Source: an uncultured Alistipes sp. (GTDB lineage Bacteria > Bacteroidota > Bacteroidia > Bacteroidales > Rikenellaceae). From it: DNA of 64,000 nt. Position 1 is the first letter of the stretch. Every line of letters begins with the position of its first letter. Below are positions 48,405-58,393 of the stretch, one piece after another. Under the pieces are notes generated by a model. The model had not been told where the DNA came from. It searched no databases and saw nothing but the letters and a program-made list of their open reading frames with translations. The stretch is from assembly GCA_900546065.1 (NCBI GenBank), contig URBK01000009.1, positions 34,942 to 98,941 on the forward strand, given 5' to 3'. The translations under genes and the position numbers were made by a program.

Positions 48405-49681
48405 ATCTAAAATTCGGAATCGACGATCGTCCGCGTTTCGGACAACTCATGCTCTACAGCCTGCAATGGTTCGTGCTCGCCATAGCCGTGGTGACCACAT
48501 CGCTGTTCATCGCCGTCGGCTCGCCCGCCGAGCGCGTACTCTATGCCCAGAAGGTATTCGCGCTGATGGGCGTAACAACCATCATACAGGTCTTCTTCGG
48601 GCACCGCATGCCGATCGTCGTAGGGCCTGCGGCCGTGCTGCTCGTAGGCATCATCACGGCTCTCGCCTCACAGGGCGCGCAGGTCGATACCGACCGCATA
48701 TACACCTCGCTCATCGTCGGAGGCGCCTTGGTCGCCGTAATCGCCGCAGGCAGCCTGCTCAAGCACCTGCAGCGCATATTCACACCCCGCATCGTCGTGG
48801 TGATACTCATGCTCATAGCCATGACCCTATCGCCCACCATCCGCAACCTCATCTTCCCCGCCGGCGAGGAGCCGCGCTACACCTTCGGCCTGTGGTTCAC
48901 CCTGATCGGGGTCTTCGCCATGGCCATAGCCTCGCATGCGGCACGCGGAGTATGGAAATCGACCGTGATCCCCGCCGCTCTGGTGCTGGGAAGCGTCATA
49001 TATTACCTCATATACGGAGGTTTCGGCGAGGTATTCGCCTCATATACCGAATCCGAAGGGCCGCTGCTGCTGCCGCGGCTGAAGTTCGACGGAGGCATGA
49101 TCGCCGCATTCTTCTTCTGCTATGTCGCACTGCTGATTAACGACATAGGATCCATACAGTCACTCGGCGCCATGCTCGAAACTCCAGATACGGACAAACG
49201 CTGCCGCCGCGGCATCGGCATCACCGGCATCATGAACATGGTGGCCGGTGCCCTCGGAATTATAGGCCCCGTGAACTACTCGATGTCGCCGGGCGTGATC
49301 GCCTCCTCGTCGTGCGCTTCGCGCTACGCCCTGCTGCCAGCGGGTATAGGCCTTATCGTATGCGCATTCGTCCCCTCGCTCATAGCCCTTTTGTCGGCCA
49401 TACCCAACACCGTCATCGGCGTCATACTCCTGTATCTGATGGGCACGCAGCTCGCCGCCGCACTCCAGATGGCCGTATCGTCACGCTCGGCACTCACATT
49501 TGACGACTGCCTTATCGTAGGGCTGCCGCTGATGATGGCCCTTCTCTTCTCGTATATACCCATGCAGGTGGTGCCCGCCATCATCCGCCCCATCATCGGC
49601 AACGGCTTCGTAATGGGCGTAATCACAGTGATAATACTCGAACACTTCGTATTCCGCCGCCGCGAGAAGGCTACAAAATAG
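48401..49681 (+). CDS. NCS2 family nucleobase permease (uracil/xanthine type)
   Basis: 426 residues, about 14 membrane segments, inner membrane. LLINDIGSIQSLGAMLETPD, with acidic residues in helix 8, and GPVNYSMSPGVIASSSCASRYAL are the NCS2 substrate-region blocks. Which base it carries cannot be read. The start codon overlaps the PiT stop, so the two are translated together. Confidence 0.87.
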   Translation: MNLKFGIDDRPRFGQLMLYSLQWFVLAIAVVTTSLFIAVGSPAERVLYAQKVFALMGVTTIIQVFFGHRMPIVVGPAAVLLVGIITALASQGAQVDTDRIYTSLIVGGALVAVIAAGSLLKHLQRIFTPRIVVVILMLIAMTLSPTIRNLIFPAGEEPRYTFGLWFTLIGVFAMAIASHAARGVWKSTVIPAALVLGSVIYYLIYGGFGEVFASYTESEGPLLLPRLKFDGGMIAAFFFCYVALLINDIGSIQSLGAMLETPDTDKRCRRGIGITGIMNMVAGALGIIGPVNYSMSPGVIASSSCASRYALLPAGIGLIVCAFVPSLIALLSAIPNTVIGVILLYLMGTQLAAALQMAVSSRSALTFDDCLIVGLPLMMALLFSYIPMQVVPAIIRPIIGNGFVMGVITVIILEHFVFRRREKATK

Positions 49682-49703
49682 ACATACAATAACACCATTA
49701 CCA

Positions 49704-49750
49704 AGCAGCGGTGACATCGTTCGATAACTCGACATGATGTCACCGCTGCT
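49704..49750. terminator. Terminator-like hairpin after the permease
   Basis: Perfect 15-bp stem AGCAGCGGTGACATC / GATGTCACCGCTGCT with a 17-base loop; followed by ATTTC. Confidence 0.7.
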
Positions 49751-49878
49751 ATTTCAATACCGCATATTTTCCGATTAATATCTGACCTGCCCGGAAGATA
49801 GCGCTACATACATGTCACATCCTTTCCACAGCGTGATCATAAGTGCCGTCGGTAAAGCGGCCACTCAAGGCATAAAAG

Positions 49879-49904
49879 AGGCGGCCTCCGAATGGAGGCC
49901 GCCT
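49879..49904 (-). terminator. Terminator of the SusC/SusD operon
   Basis: Perfect 11-bp stem AGGCGGCCTCC / GGAGGCCGCCT with a 4-base loop; on the minus strand it is followed by CTTTTATG. It lies 24 bases after the last gene of that operon. Confidence 0.8.
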
Positions 49905-49927
49905 TCAGTCAGATATTCCTGATACCG

Positions 49928-50782
49928 CTACTCATACCACTCCAACTCGTCGGTATAGAAGTAGATGTAACCGCCCGTATAGAGCGCTCCGGCATTGTTG
50001 TCGAGCACGAGCAATGATACATAGGCGAAATTACCCTGCTCATCGCTGTCCGAGACTACATAACAGTTATCGCCGTATGTTGCGGAATCGTAGTATCCGT
50101 GCAGCAGCATGCCGCCGTCGGGGAAGTTGACGATCACGAACGGAGCCTCCGAGCTGGTGAAGTCCGTAACGTTATGATCTGCATCGAACGTCAGGGTCAC
50201 CGTCGACGGAATGCGCGTAAGCGTGGGATCCAACTGGCAGAAGAGATCCGTCACACGGAAGATATTGGCATCCGACTGGCGCTCGACCGAAACATATCCG
50301 GAAATATACATCACACCATCGTGTACGAAATTCTGATAGATATACGCACGGCCTGCATCAACCCAGATCACACCCTTGAAGATATTCTCATAGGCCATGC
50401 GGTTGCCGCCGGCATCCACGGCCACCACAGTCGTGGCATAGAGGCCCGCAAGGTCGGTGATCACCACGTCGAGATCCTTGCCCTCATACTCCGTACCGTT
50501 CTCCACGACACGCGTCATGTAGGCAGCCTCGCCGTTCGAGGTCACATAGGCATCCTTGTCATCCTTCAACTCGGTGTAGACATACATCTTCTGTACCTTG
50601 TTGTTGGGACACAGACGCAGCGAAACCGTATTGTCCGTGCTGTATCCTGCGGGGACATCGTTATTGTATATCGTTACCACGGGAGTGCTGTCAGAACCCG
50701 CATCGGTCCCTTCACTCTCCTTACAGCCGTAGAGAGCTACGGCCATTACGGCAATAAAAGCCAATTTAAGGTATTTTTTCAT
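49928..50782 (-). CDS. Lipoprotein of the SusC/SusD operon, unknown function
   Basis: 284 residues from ATG 50782 (an ATG at 50797 is also possible). The signal MKKYLKLAFIAVMAVALYGC gives an acylated Cys20. The rest is predicted beta-rich and ends in EWYE. No enzyme motif. Third gene of the operon, 29 bases after the SusD gene, the place where surface ligand-binding lipoproteins are often found. I recognise no family. Confidence 0.6.
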   Translation of the reverse strand: MKKYLKLAFIAVMAVALYGCKESEGTDAGSDSTPVVTIYNNDVPAGYSTDNTVSLRLCPNNKVQKMYVYTELKDDKDAYVTSNGEAAYMTRVVENGTEYEGKDLDVVITDLAGLYATTVVAVDAGGNRMAYENIFKGVIWVDAGRAYIYQNFVHDGVMYISGYVSVERQSDANIFRVTDLFCQLDPTLTRIPSTVTLTFDADHNVTDFTSSEAPFVIVNFPDGGMLLHGYYDSATYGDNCYVVSDSDEQGNFAYVSLLVLDNNAGALYTGGYIYFYTDELEWYE

Positions 50783-50811
50783 AACGCTTATTTTCATTGT
50801 TGTTTACGCTG

Positions 50812-52497
50812 CTACCATACATGCTCGGGCGAATCGCCGTCGGGCTGCATAGGAGTGGGATTATTCATGTTCGTAGACTTGCCTCCAGCACGATAATCAC
50901 TGATAGAGTAGTTGTAGTTCACCTCCGACTGCACGATGCAGAAGTTCATCCAGTAAGGCACCGTATCGGTATTGTAACGATAGCCCGCAGGGTGGTTCGT
51001 ACCCGCATAGCTGCGGACGATACCCTTGTTCAGACGCTTGATGTCGTACATCGAAAGGCCCTCGCCCCAGAACTCGACACGACGCTGCCACCATACATTA
51101 TCGCGGAACGACATCAGCGAGTTGTAGGTATATTCGGGGTCACGCAGCTTCGCGAACTTGGTCAGCAACTCGATACCGCGAGCCTCCGACTGCATACCCG
51201 CAGCCTCGGCCTCGATAAGGTACATCTCCTCGACACGCATAATGGGCACCGCACCGCACATTCCCAGATAACCGTTTGTGCGGCCGGCCTCACCGCCTGC
51301 AGCACGGAACTTCAGCGAAAGGCATCCGTAGGTCTTGGCCGTAGAGGCGTCGACCGTCTGATCGATCAACTCCGGATAATCGGTATATGCGGCCAGAGCA
51401 GCCGTACGATCGGCAGCTTCCATACCATCCAGCGAAGGATCTATAAAGCACTTCTTACGGAAGTCCGTTGCCGGAATGGTCTCATAGAGATGGGCATCGA
51501 TACGCTTGGGCACACCGTACTGCGAAGCATAACCGTTGGTCGAAACCTCAAGGTACATCTGCGAACCCCAGTTGGTATCGGCATCGTTCTGCAGAATAGC
51601 ATCGTCGGTCGAGAGATAGGTCATACCCATCATCCACGAGTTGTTCGGCGTATTGAATGCCGTCAGACGGTCGAGATACTCGTTCTCGGTCATGATCGAA
51701 TATCCGGTCTGTGCCAGCTTGGCATAGTACTCGGCCTGCTGCCAATTCTCCATTACAAGGTATGCACGGGCCTTCAAGCCGTAAACCACACTCAGGTCGG
51801 GCGTATACTTGTCCGAACGCTCATAGTCGGCGATCAGCTCCTCGGCCTTGTTGAGATCCTCGAGGATAAAGGCCCACATCGTCTCATTGGTAGCACGGGG
51901 GTTGTTCGTAAGCTCCGAAGCCGTAGTCTTCTCGGTAACGATAGGCACCGTACCCTCCTGCTCGTGACCCACGTAGGTGTACTGGAACATCTGGGCAAGA
52001 TCCATGTAGAAGAATGCACGCATCGCATAGGCTATACCTGCACCGGCACGAAACTCGGGATCGGTCGGGGTCTCACCCGTGAGCGACAGCACACGGTTGC
52101 AGTTGTCGATCCACGCATAGTAATATGTCCAAGGCATCTGGCAGACCAGATACTGCGGACCCAGACCCGTACCTACCTGATACCACGTCGAGAACCACTC
52201 GGTACCCGAATTCTCCAACACAATGTCCTGACCCATAACGTCGCGGGCCAGCATCATGGCCGGAAGTCCCAGATCGTAGGCATACGACGAACCGAAGTAG
52301 AACTTGCCGCAGATCGAGCGGGTAACGGCATCCACATAGTTCTGGAATGCGTTGGGAGCACCTGCGACCTGATTTACATCGGCACTACCCTCCTGCGGCT
52401 CAATTACCTTGATACAGCCGGTCATTGCAGCCGCAGCAAGCACAATCAAGGCCGACTTTCTGAATATGTTTTTCATTGTCTTCATCTTCTTTCTCAT
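50812..52497 (-). CDS. SusD/RagB family nutrient-binding outer-membrane lipoprotein
   Basis: 561 residues; the lipoprotein signal ends at AMTGC (Cys28 from the first ATG; ATGs four and seven codons in are alternatives). TPR-type helices typical of SusD follow (IAYAMRAFFYMDLAQMFQYTYVG, KARAYLVMENWQQAEYYAKLAQ), with PIMRVEEMYLIEAEAAGM near the C-terminus. It forms the lid on the SusC-type barrel encoded 6 bases upstream. No glycan enzyme is next to the operon, so the ligand is unknown. Confidence 0.92.
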   Translation of the reverse strand: MRKKMKTMKNIFRKSALIVLAAAAMTGCIKVIEPQEGSADVNQVAGAPNAFQNYVDAVTRSICGKFYFGSSYAYDLGLPAMMLARDVMGQDIVLENSGTEWFSTWYQVGTGLGPQYLVCQMPWTYYYAWIDNCNRVLSLTGETPTDPEFRAGAGIAYAMRAFFYMDLAQMFQYTYVGHEQEGTVPIVTEKTTASELTNNPRATNETMWAFILEDLNKAEELIADYERSDKYTPDLSVVYGLKARAYLVMENWQQAEYYAKLAQTGYSIMTENEYLDRLTAFNTPNNSWMMGMTYLSTDDAILQNDADTNWGSQMYLEVSTNGYASQYGVPKRIDAHLYETIPATDFRKKCFIDPSLDGMEAADRTAALAAYTDYPELIDQTVDASTAKTYGCLSLKFRAAGGEAGRTNGYLGMCGAVPIMRVEEMYLIEAEAAGMQSEARGIELLTKFAKLRDPEYTYNSLMSFRDNVWWQRRVEFWGEGLSMYDIKRLNKGIVRSYAGTNHPAGYRYNTDTVPYWMNFCIVQSEVNYNYSISDYRAGGKSTNMNNPTPMQPDGDSPEHVW

Positions 52498-52503
52498 GTT
52501 AAA

Positions 52504-55500
52504 TTAGAACGTAAGCTGAATACCGCCCGAAATGGTGCGTATAGGCGAATAGGGAATCACCGAGCTGTTTCCGCTGTACGAATAACGGGGATCCAGACCC
52601 TTACGCGCCGACCAGTAGCATAGGTTCTCACCGGCTACATATATGCGCATCTTGAGCTTGTTGTTGAAAGTCTTCATCGGCAGGGTGTAGCCTACGGTGA
52701 ACGACTGGAAGTTCAGATAGCTTGCGTTTGTCAGGAAGCGGTCACTCGACGCACCGCCGTACGCGTCACCGTACTGCCAGCGGGGCATGTCGCTCGAGGT
52801 GTTGTTCACGCTCCACGACCGAACCCAATCCTTGTGGATATTCTGACCTGCGCTGCCCGAATTCTCGGCAGGCGTGATGACCGACTGATAGTATCCGTCG
52901 AATACCTTGCCGCCCAGCTGATAGTCGAACGTGGCCGACACGTCGAAGTTGGCTATACGCACCGTGGTGCCGAAACCGCCGAATACCTTGGGCAGGATGC
53001 TGCCGTGCTCGTACTTGGTAGCGTTGTTGAAGTCGTAGGTGGTGGTACGTCCGATAACATTGCCGTTCTCATCCGTCTGGTCGACGTAGAACATGGCCTG
53101 ACCGTACTGGTCAACACCCGCATATACGGCGCTGTAATAGTTGTACATCGGGCCGCCTACACGGTAGAAGTACGAATCCTCGTTGAAACCGCCCGTTGCG
53201 GGGTCGATCTTCGAATCGGGAAGACTCAGAATCTTGTTCGAGTTGTGCGACAGGTTCATCGATATGGTCCAATCGACGTTCTTGGTGCGGATGAGCGCGC
53301 CCTGCAGGCTGATCTCGACACCGGTGTTACGCATATCGCCCACATTGTCGTACATACCGCGCGTACCCGACGACTCGGGGATAGATACCCAGAACAACAG
53401 ATCTGTTGTCTTCTTGTTGTAGACATCGACGCTACCGGTCAAACGCCCGCGCCAGAAGCTGAACTCGACACCGGCGTTGAAGTTGGTCGTAGTCTCCCAC
53501 GTAAGTTCGGGATTACCCTTGCGCCAGAATGTCGGCGTCATAGAGGTCTCGCTCGACGACGAGAGCGAATACATGTCGACGTATGCGAACGAACCCACGC
53601 TGTCATTACCCTGCTGGCCGATCGAGGCCTTCAGCTTCAGCATATCGACCCACAGAGCGTTCGACATGAAGTTCTCCTTAGAGATGATCCATGCGGCACC
53701 CAGAGACCAGAAACTGCCCCAGCGGTGATCCTTCGCAAAGTACGAAGATGCGTCACGACGGAACGATGCCGAAGCGTAATACTTGCCTGCATAATCGTAC
53801 TGTGCCGAGAGGAAGTAACCCTCGACGTTATACTCCGACGAGTATGAATCCGAGTCGTCCTTGGTTGCCGAAGCGCTGATCTCGGGAATCTCCGGCGAGA
53901 ACATACCGCGGCCGTGTGCATAGAGATACTTGGTCTGCGTATCGTAATACTCGTGACCGAGCATCACGTTGATATTGTGGTTACCGAAAGTATCGTAATA
54001 GGTCAACGTCTGCAGGTGGTTGGTGCGCAGCGTCGAGGTCGACGACTTGCCGATATCACCGCCCGTCTGCGCAGGCGTTCCATAATACATGTTACCGAAG
54101 TCCGAGACGTTGGTCTGACCCCACGTAACGGTGCTCGTAGCGTTGAACTTCAACCACGAGGTGAAGTCTACATCCGCAAAGAAACTTCCGTTGAGCTGGT
54201 TGCCGCCCGAAGTGTACCTGTTGTACTGGTTCTCACCCAGAGGGTTACCCGTCGACAGGTAGGGACGCATAACACCGTAGCCGCGCGATGCGACACCGTA
54301 ATCGTATGCCTTGTTGCCGTACTCGTCGGTCATGATCGAGATGTTGCCGTCAGCGTCGACGGTACGCATGTAGACCGGATATATGGGCGCAATACGAGAC
54401 GTATAGGCGAAGAGGTTACCCGCACTTTGCGAAGTACCCCAGTTAGAGTTCTGATCCTGATCCGAGTTGACGAAAGCCACGTTACCGCCCACCTTGAGCC
54501 ACTTCTTGGCCTGATAGTCGGCACGCAGACGCGCCGTGATACGCTCGTAATTAGAGTTGTAGACGATACCGTCCTCATTCAGGTAGCCGAGGCTCATGTA
54601 GTACGAGGCACGGTCCGTACCGCCGTTCATGCTGATGTTGTACTCCTGACGCAGACTGTTGCGATAGGCCTCGTCGGTCCAGTCGTCGGGCGTAAGCCAG
54701 TAATCCTGTCCGTTATAGTTCACACGGCGGCCCAGCGTAGCGTTGGGATTGAGCTTGCCGTCAACGATGAGGCTCTCACCCGCGGGATACGAAAAGACAT
54801 TATACTCCAGGTCTCTCAACATGTCGGCATTGGCCGAAGCGGCAGCCGAAGCGGCAGAATAACCTTGACCGTAATAATATTTGTTGTATATTTGTGCATA
54901 GTATGCCTCGTAATACTCCCCGGGGTCGGTAATCAAGTCGTAATCCTGCATGGCGCGAGAGTTGACACCCCACTTCATGTCGATATTGATCACGGCATCG
55001 TGTGAACGACCCTTCTTCGTCGTAACGATGATCACACCCGACGCACCGCGCGCACCGTACAGTGCGGCCGAAGCGGCATCCTTGAGCACCGTCACCGACT
55101 CGATATCCGACTGGGGAATGTTACTCAGGCTGGCGCTGTAAGGCGCACCGTCGACAATCACCAAGGGACTCGTTCCCGCATACATTGAATTTATACCGCG
55201 AATGTTGATCGAACCAGCCGAAGAACCGGGCTGACCCGTCGAGCCACGCATCTGCAGGCCCGGGACCTGTCCGACCAGAGCGTTCAGGACGTTCGTCGTC
55301 TGACGCTTCTCGAGTCCATCGGCCTTGACGACCGATGCCGAACCTGTGAAGGCCTCCTTTTTGGCCGTACCGAAAGCCACGACTATCACATCGTCGATCG
55401 ACTGCGTGTCGTCCGCAAGGACAACGTCGATACTGGTCTTACCGGCAATAGCCACACGTGCCTCCTCGTAGCCGAGGAACGACACCAAAAGGTATCCGTC

Positions 55501-55704
55501 GGCCGGAGCCGAGATACGGAACGAACCGTCGCTGCCGGTATTCACTCCGTTGCTGGTACCCTCGACCATAACGGTCGCACCGACAATGGCGTTACCGTTA
55601 GCATCCTTCACTGTACCGCTCACCTGCTTCGATTGAGCCACAGCCATCAGACTGCAGGTCACGGAAGCAATTAATAATAGTACAATTTTCCTAACCATAA
55701 GCAT
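52504..55704 (-). CDS. SusC/RagA family TonB-dependent outer-membrane receptor
   Basis: 1066 residues. A signal peptide (VRKIVLLLIASVTCSLMAVAQ) is followed by the carboxypeptidase-like domain (~26-100, VSGTVKDANGNAIVGATV), then the TonB-box/plug part (VIVVAFGTAKKEAFTGSASVV, LNALVGQVPGLQMRG) and the beta-barrel ending in ISGGIQLTF. Start may be the third codon. First gene of the SusC-SusD-lipoprotein unit. No sigma/anti-sigma pair is adjacent; the 231-base region upstream shows no consensus promoter that I can support. Confidence 0.94.
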   Translation of the reverse strand: MLMVRKIVLLLIASVTCSLMAVAQSKQVSGTVKDANGNAIVGATVMVEGTSNGVNTGSDGSFRISAPADGYLLVSFLGYEEARVAIAGKTSIDVVLADDTQSIDDVIVVAFGTAKKEAFTGSASVVKADGLEKRQTTNVLNALVGQVPGLQMRGSTGQPGSSAGSINIRGINSMYAGTSPLVIVDGAPYSASLSNIPQSDIESVTVLKDAASAALYGARGASGVIIVTTKKGRSHDAVINIDMKWGVNSRAMQDYDLITDPGEYYEAYYAQIYNKYYYGQGYSAASAAASANADMLRDLEYNVFSYPAGESLIVDGKLNPNATLGRRVNYNGQDYWLTPDDWTDEAYRNSLRQEYNISMNGGTDRASYYMSLGYLNEDGIVYNSNYERITARLRADYQAKKWLKVGGNVAFVNSDQDQNSNWGTSQSAGNLFAYTSRIAPIYPVYMRTVDADGNISIMTDEYGNKAYDYGVASRGYGVMRPYLSTGNPLGENQYNRYTSGGNQLNGSFFADVDFTSWLKFNATSTVTWGQTNVSDFGNMYYGTPAQTGGDIGKSSTSTLRTNHLQTLTYYDTFGNHNINVMLGHEYYDTQTKYLYAHGRGMFSPEIPEISASATKDDSDSYSSEYNVEGYFLSAQYDYAGKYYASASFRRDASSYFAKDHRWGSFWSLGAAWIISKENFMSNALWVDMLKLKASIGQQGNDSVGSFAYVDMYSLSSSSETSMTPTFWRKGNPELTWETTTNFNAGVEFSFWRGRLTGSVDVYNKKTTDLLFWVSIPESSGTRGMYDNVGDMRNTGVEISLQGALIRTKNVDWTISMNLSHNSNKILSLPDSKIDPATGGFNEDSYFYRVGGPMYNYYSAVYAGVDQYGQAMFYVDQTDENGNVIGRTTTYDFNNATKYEHGSILPKVFGGFGTTVRIANFDVSATFDYQLGGKVFDGYYQSVITPAENSGSAGQNIHKDWVRSWSVNNTSSDMPRWQYGDAYGGASSDRFLTNASYLNFQSFTVGYTLPMKTFNNKLKMRIYVAGENLCYWSARKGLDPRYSYSGNSSVIPYSPIRTISGGIQLTF

Positions 55705-55935
55705 TAATTTTTGTACGTTACTTACTTAGTATTTTAATATAAAAACAGATGTGCCGCCACAGCCCCTCCACGGCGCGTCCATCATCGTTGCCGACGGTCG
55801 CCGTACTGTTCGGAGTTACTCTGCGAATACCCGATGGTATTACGCCATAAATCTGTGTGACAATCTGTTCCGGCGCCTGCGAGGTACCCGGCGGAGGTAT
55901 TTTGAGTTACTGTACAAATACTGAATATATATCTC

Positions 55936-56991
55936 ATGGGAGACTCTTTCAAAATACTGTTTTACACCAAGCGCAAGGAAAAACTCAAAAGCGGCCAAAT
56001 GCCGATAATGTGCAAGATATCCGTAAACGGCCGGTTCTGCACCTTTTCCACGTCGCTCTCAGTCGAGGAACGGATGTGGGACAGCCGCCGCAAAAGGTTG
56101 AAGGGTCGCAGCGAGCAGGCTCGACGCACGAATGAGCTGCTCGACCGTATACAATATGCCGTATATGACGCATATATGCGCTTGAAGCATCTTCCCGACG
56201 AGGTGACGCCGCAGGCTGTACGCATGCTCTATTCCGGACAGCGAAGCTCGTCGATCGGTATTGTCGAGTTCTTCGGGCGCCATAACGAAGAGTTCGCCCA
56301 AATGGTGGGACTGAACCGCAGCAAGAGTACCTTATATAAATATAGGCAGGTGTGCAAGCACCTCCATGCACATATCACGGCACACTACGGACTGAGTGAT
56401 ATGCCGGTCACACGCGTGGATCGTAAATTCATATGCGAATTTCACCGCTGGCTCACCGAAACAGCCAAATGCAGTGTCAACACCGTATGGATATATATGA
56501 TAGCCTTCAAGCACGTAGTGACACAGGCGGTAGCCTGCGGCATCATCTCGCGCAATCCATTCACGGGATACAAACTGCACTGCCGACATACGGACAAGAG
56601 TTTTCTGATGAGGGACGAACTGCGGCGTTTCATTGAGTTCAAGCCCTCGACACAGGCTCAGTGCCGCGTTATAGATGCATTCATATTCAGTTGTTTCACG
56701 GGATTGTCCTTTTCCGACGTCAAGCGACTCACCATGGCCGACATCGTAAGACGCAACGACCGTTACTACGTTTCGACATACCGCAAAAAGACCGGTACGA
56801 GTATTGACGTACCACTTTTACAGCTGCCTTACAGCCTGATAAACAGAGATTATGCCGATAGCAGCCGTCCGCTGTTCGACCTGCCGTCGAACAACTGGTG
56901 CAACACCGTACTGCGCATGGCGGCCGACCGTATGGGCATAAATAAGCGGATCTCGTTCCATACGGCAAGACACTCAGTTTGTTTCTACTAA
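55936..56991 (+). pseudogene. Truncated tyrosine recombinase/integrase
   Basis: 351 residues remain. The N-terminal arm-binding segment (~1-90) and SAM-like core-binding segment (~100-205, FHRWLTETAKCSVNTVWIYMIAFKHV) are intact. The catalytic domain runs through FTGLSFSDVKRLTMAD and YRKKTGTSIDVPL to HTARHS, then ends VCFY and stop. About 50-60 C-terminal residues are missing, including the LGH block and the Tyr nucleophile, so it cannot recombine by itself. Sequence turns AT-rich right at the break, which suggests loss of the 3' end by an insertion or deletion at the island edge. Confidence 0.85.
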
Positions 56992-57796
56992 TTAGTAATC
57001 AGAAGATTATACAAGCAATCAGATTGGCGGGTAACGATTTAGAAACGAGTGAGGTTCTATATTTATCTTATTTTGCATTAGCATTAAGTCAAAAGAACGC
57101 CTTTCATTTTGCAAAGGTACGACTATTATCTCATAAAGTCAAGAATTACCTATAAATAGTCTTTTTATTATCTTTCCAAAGGCCAGATATTAAGAAAAGT
57201 GTACCAAATAAAAATTAAGTTATGTGCATGACATTGTGGCGATAAATTCATATATAACTTAAAATGGATTTATTGTCAACCTCTTGAGTGCAATCGCTGC
57301 ATATTGCTGCTTTCCAAAGGAGCAGTGTATCAATGTTTCAAGAACGATTGAGACACAGCCTGCCTTATTCTTAATTCGTCGAACTCACATTATATTAGGC
57401 CAATATTATTGTGAGTATGTTTAAAATTGTTTATTATCAATGATATAATTATGTATATCGCCAATTCAAGTAACATAATAGTAGCAAACATGACACATAT
57501 ATTCTAGTAAACTTATTATCTGTATTCCTAAAAATATTCCTGCACTTTATTCAATCGGGAATATCGAGAATATATACAGCGATCGTGGTAGATATACGAG
57601 ATAATTTAAAATCGGACCAACTTGTGATTAACATTATCCTTGAAAATTCAAAAATTGCAGATGAGAGTCATGTATAGGTTGCCTGCAATTAAAATATAGG
57701 TTAATTTTCTCCATGGAATAGACCGGCTATCAAAAATTATCCGTAATTTTATATGCTTCGATCATGTAAAAAATCGTAAACAACAAGGAATAAAAA
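56992..57796. other. AT-rich gene-free stretch at the island edge
   Basis: About 800 bases with no frame longer than roughly 25 codons that looks coding. It begins with the 12-base palindrome TACTAATTAGTA (56986-56997) overlapping the truncated integrase stop. A minus-strand TACCTTTG box (57112-57119) followed 4 bases later by an ATG and seven codons may be the start of a lost gene. No tRNA, IS terminal repeats or integrase C-terminus were recognised. No consensus promoter was found ahead of the operon that starts at 57797. Confidence 0.55.
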
Positions 57797-58393
57797 ATGA
57801 ATTATAGATTAGACGGGAGGAATGTGTTTTTCACATCCGATACCCACTTCTATCATACGAATATCATCGAGTTCTGCCATAGACCATTCAGGAATGTAGA
57901 TGACATGAATGAGACGCTGATCGCAAACTGGAACAAGGTCGTCGGAGCAGACGATATCGTGTTTCATCTCGGTGATTTCTGTCTTGGTGATTCTACAAAG
58001 TGGAACCGCATTCTTGAAAGGTTGAATGGGAAGATTTACCTGATACTCGGGAACCACGATTTGAGAAACTTTCGGAAAAGTTATGCGGAACGGTTCGAGT
58101 CGGTGGCAATGCAGATGAATATCGAGGTGGATAACCAGAAAATCTGTCTGAATCACTATCCATTCCTTTGTTACGACGGCTCGTATGACGGAGTCTGGCA
58201 ACTGTTCGGACACGTACATACCAACCGGAATAACACGGGCCGTGATGCCGCACGGCTGAAGATGCTTTTTCCGACACAATACGATGTGGGTGTTGACAAC
58301 AATGATTTCACGCCTGTTTCTTATACACAAGTAAAAGAAATCATTGAAAAACAGATTGGACAATCAAAGAAAGGAGGCTATGATCTGCTATGA
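57797..58393 (+). CDS. Calcineurin-like metallophosphoesterase
   Basis: 198 residues. All metal motifs are visible: SDTHFYH (Asp15, His17), GDF (Asp60), GNHD (86-88), a His in NHYPF (His120) and GHVH (His139, His141). Such small proteins hydrolyse phosphomono- or diesters; the substrate is unknown. First gene of a five-gene operon; its stop overlaps the PP2C start by 4 bases (ATGA). Next to a KptA enzyme, a role in processing cyclic or 2'-phosphate products is possible, but that is inference. Base composition is much more AT-rich than the backbone. Confidence 0.88.
   Translation: MNYRLDGRNVFFTSDTHFYHTNIIEFCHRPFRNVDDMNETLIANWNKVVGADDIVFHLGDFCLGDSTKWNRILERLNGKIYLILGNHDLRNFRKSYAERFESVAMQMNIEVDNQKICLNHYPFLCYDGSYDGVWQLFGHVHTNRNNTGRDAARLKMLFPTQYDVGVDNNDFTPVSYTQVKEIIEKQIGQSKKGGYDLL

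Noticed and set aside
50797..52623. 608-codon frame antisense to the SusD gene
   Set aside because: Shadow frame; the SusD reading has a signal peptide, lipobox and family blocks.
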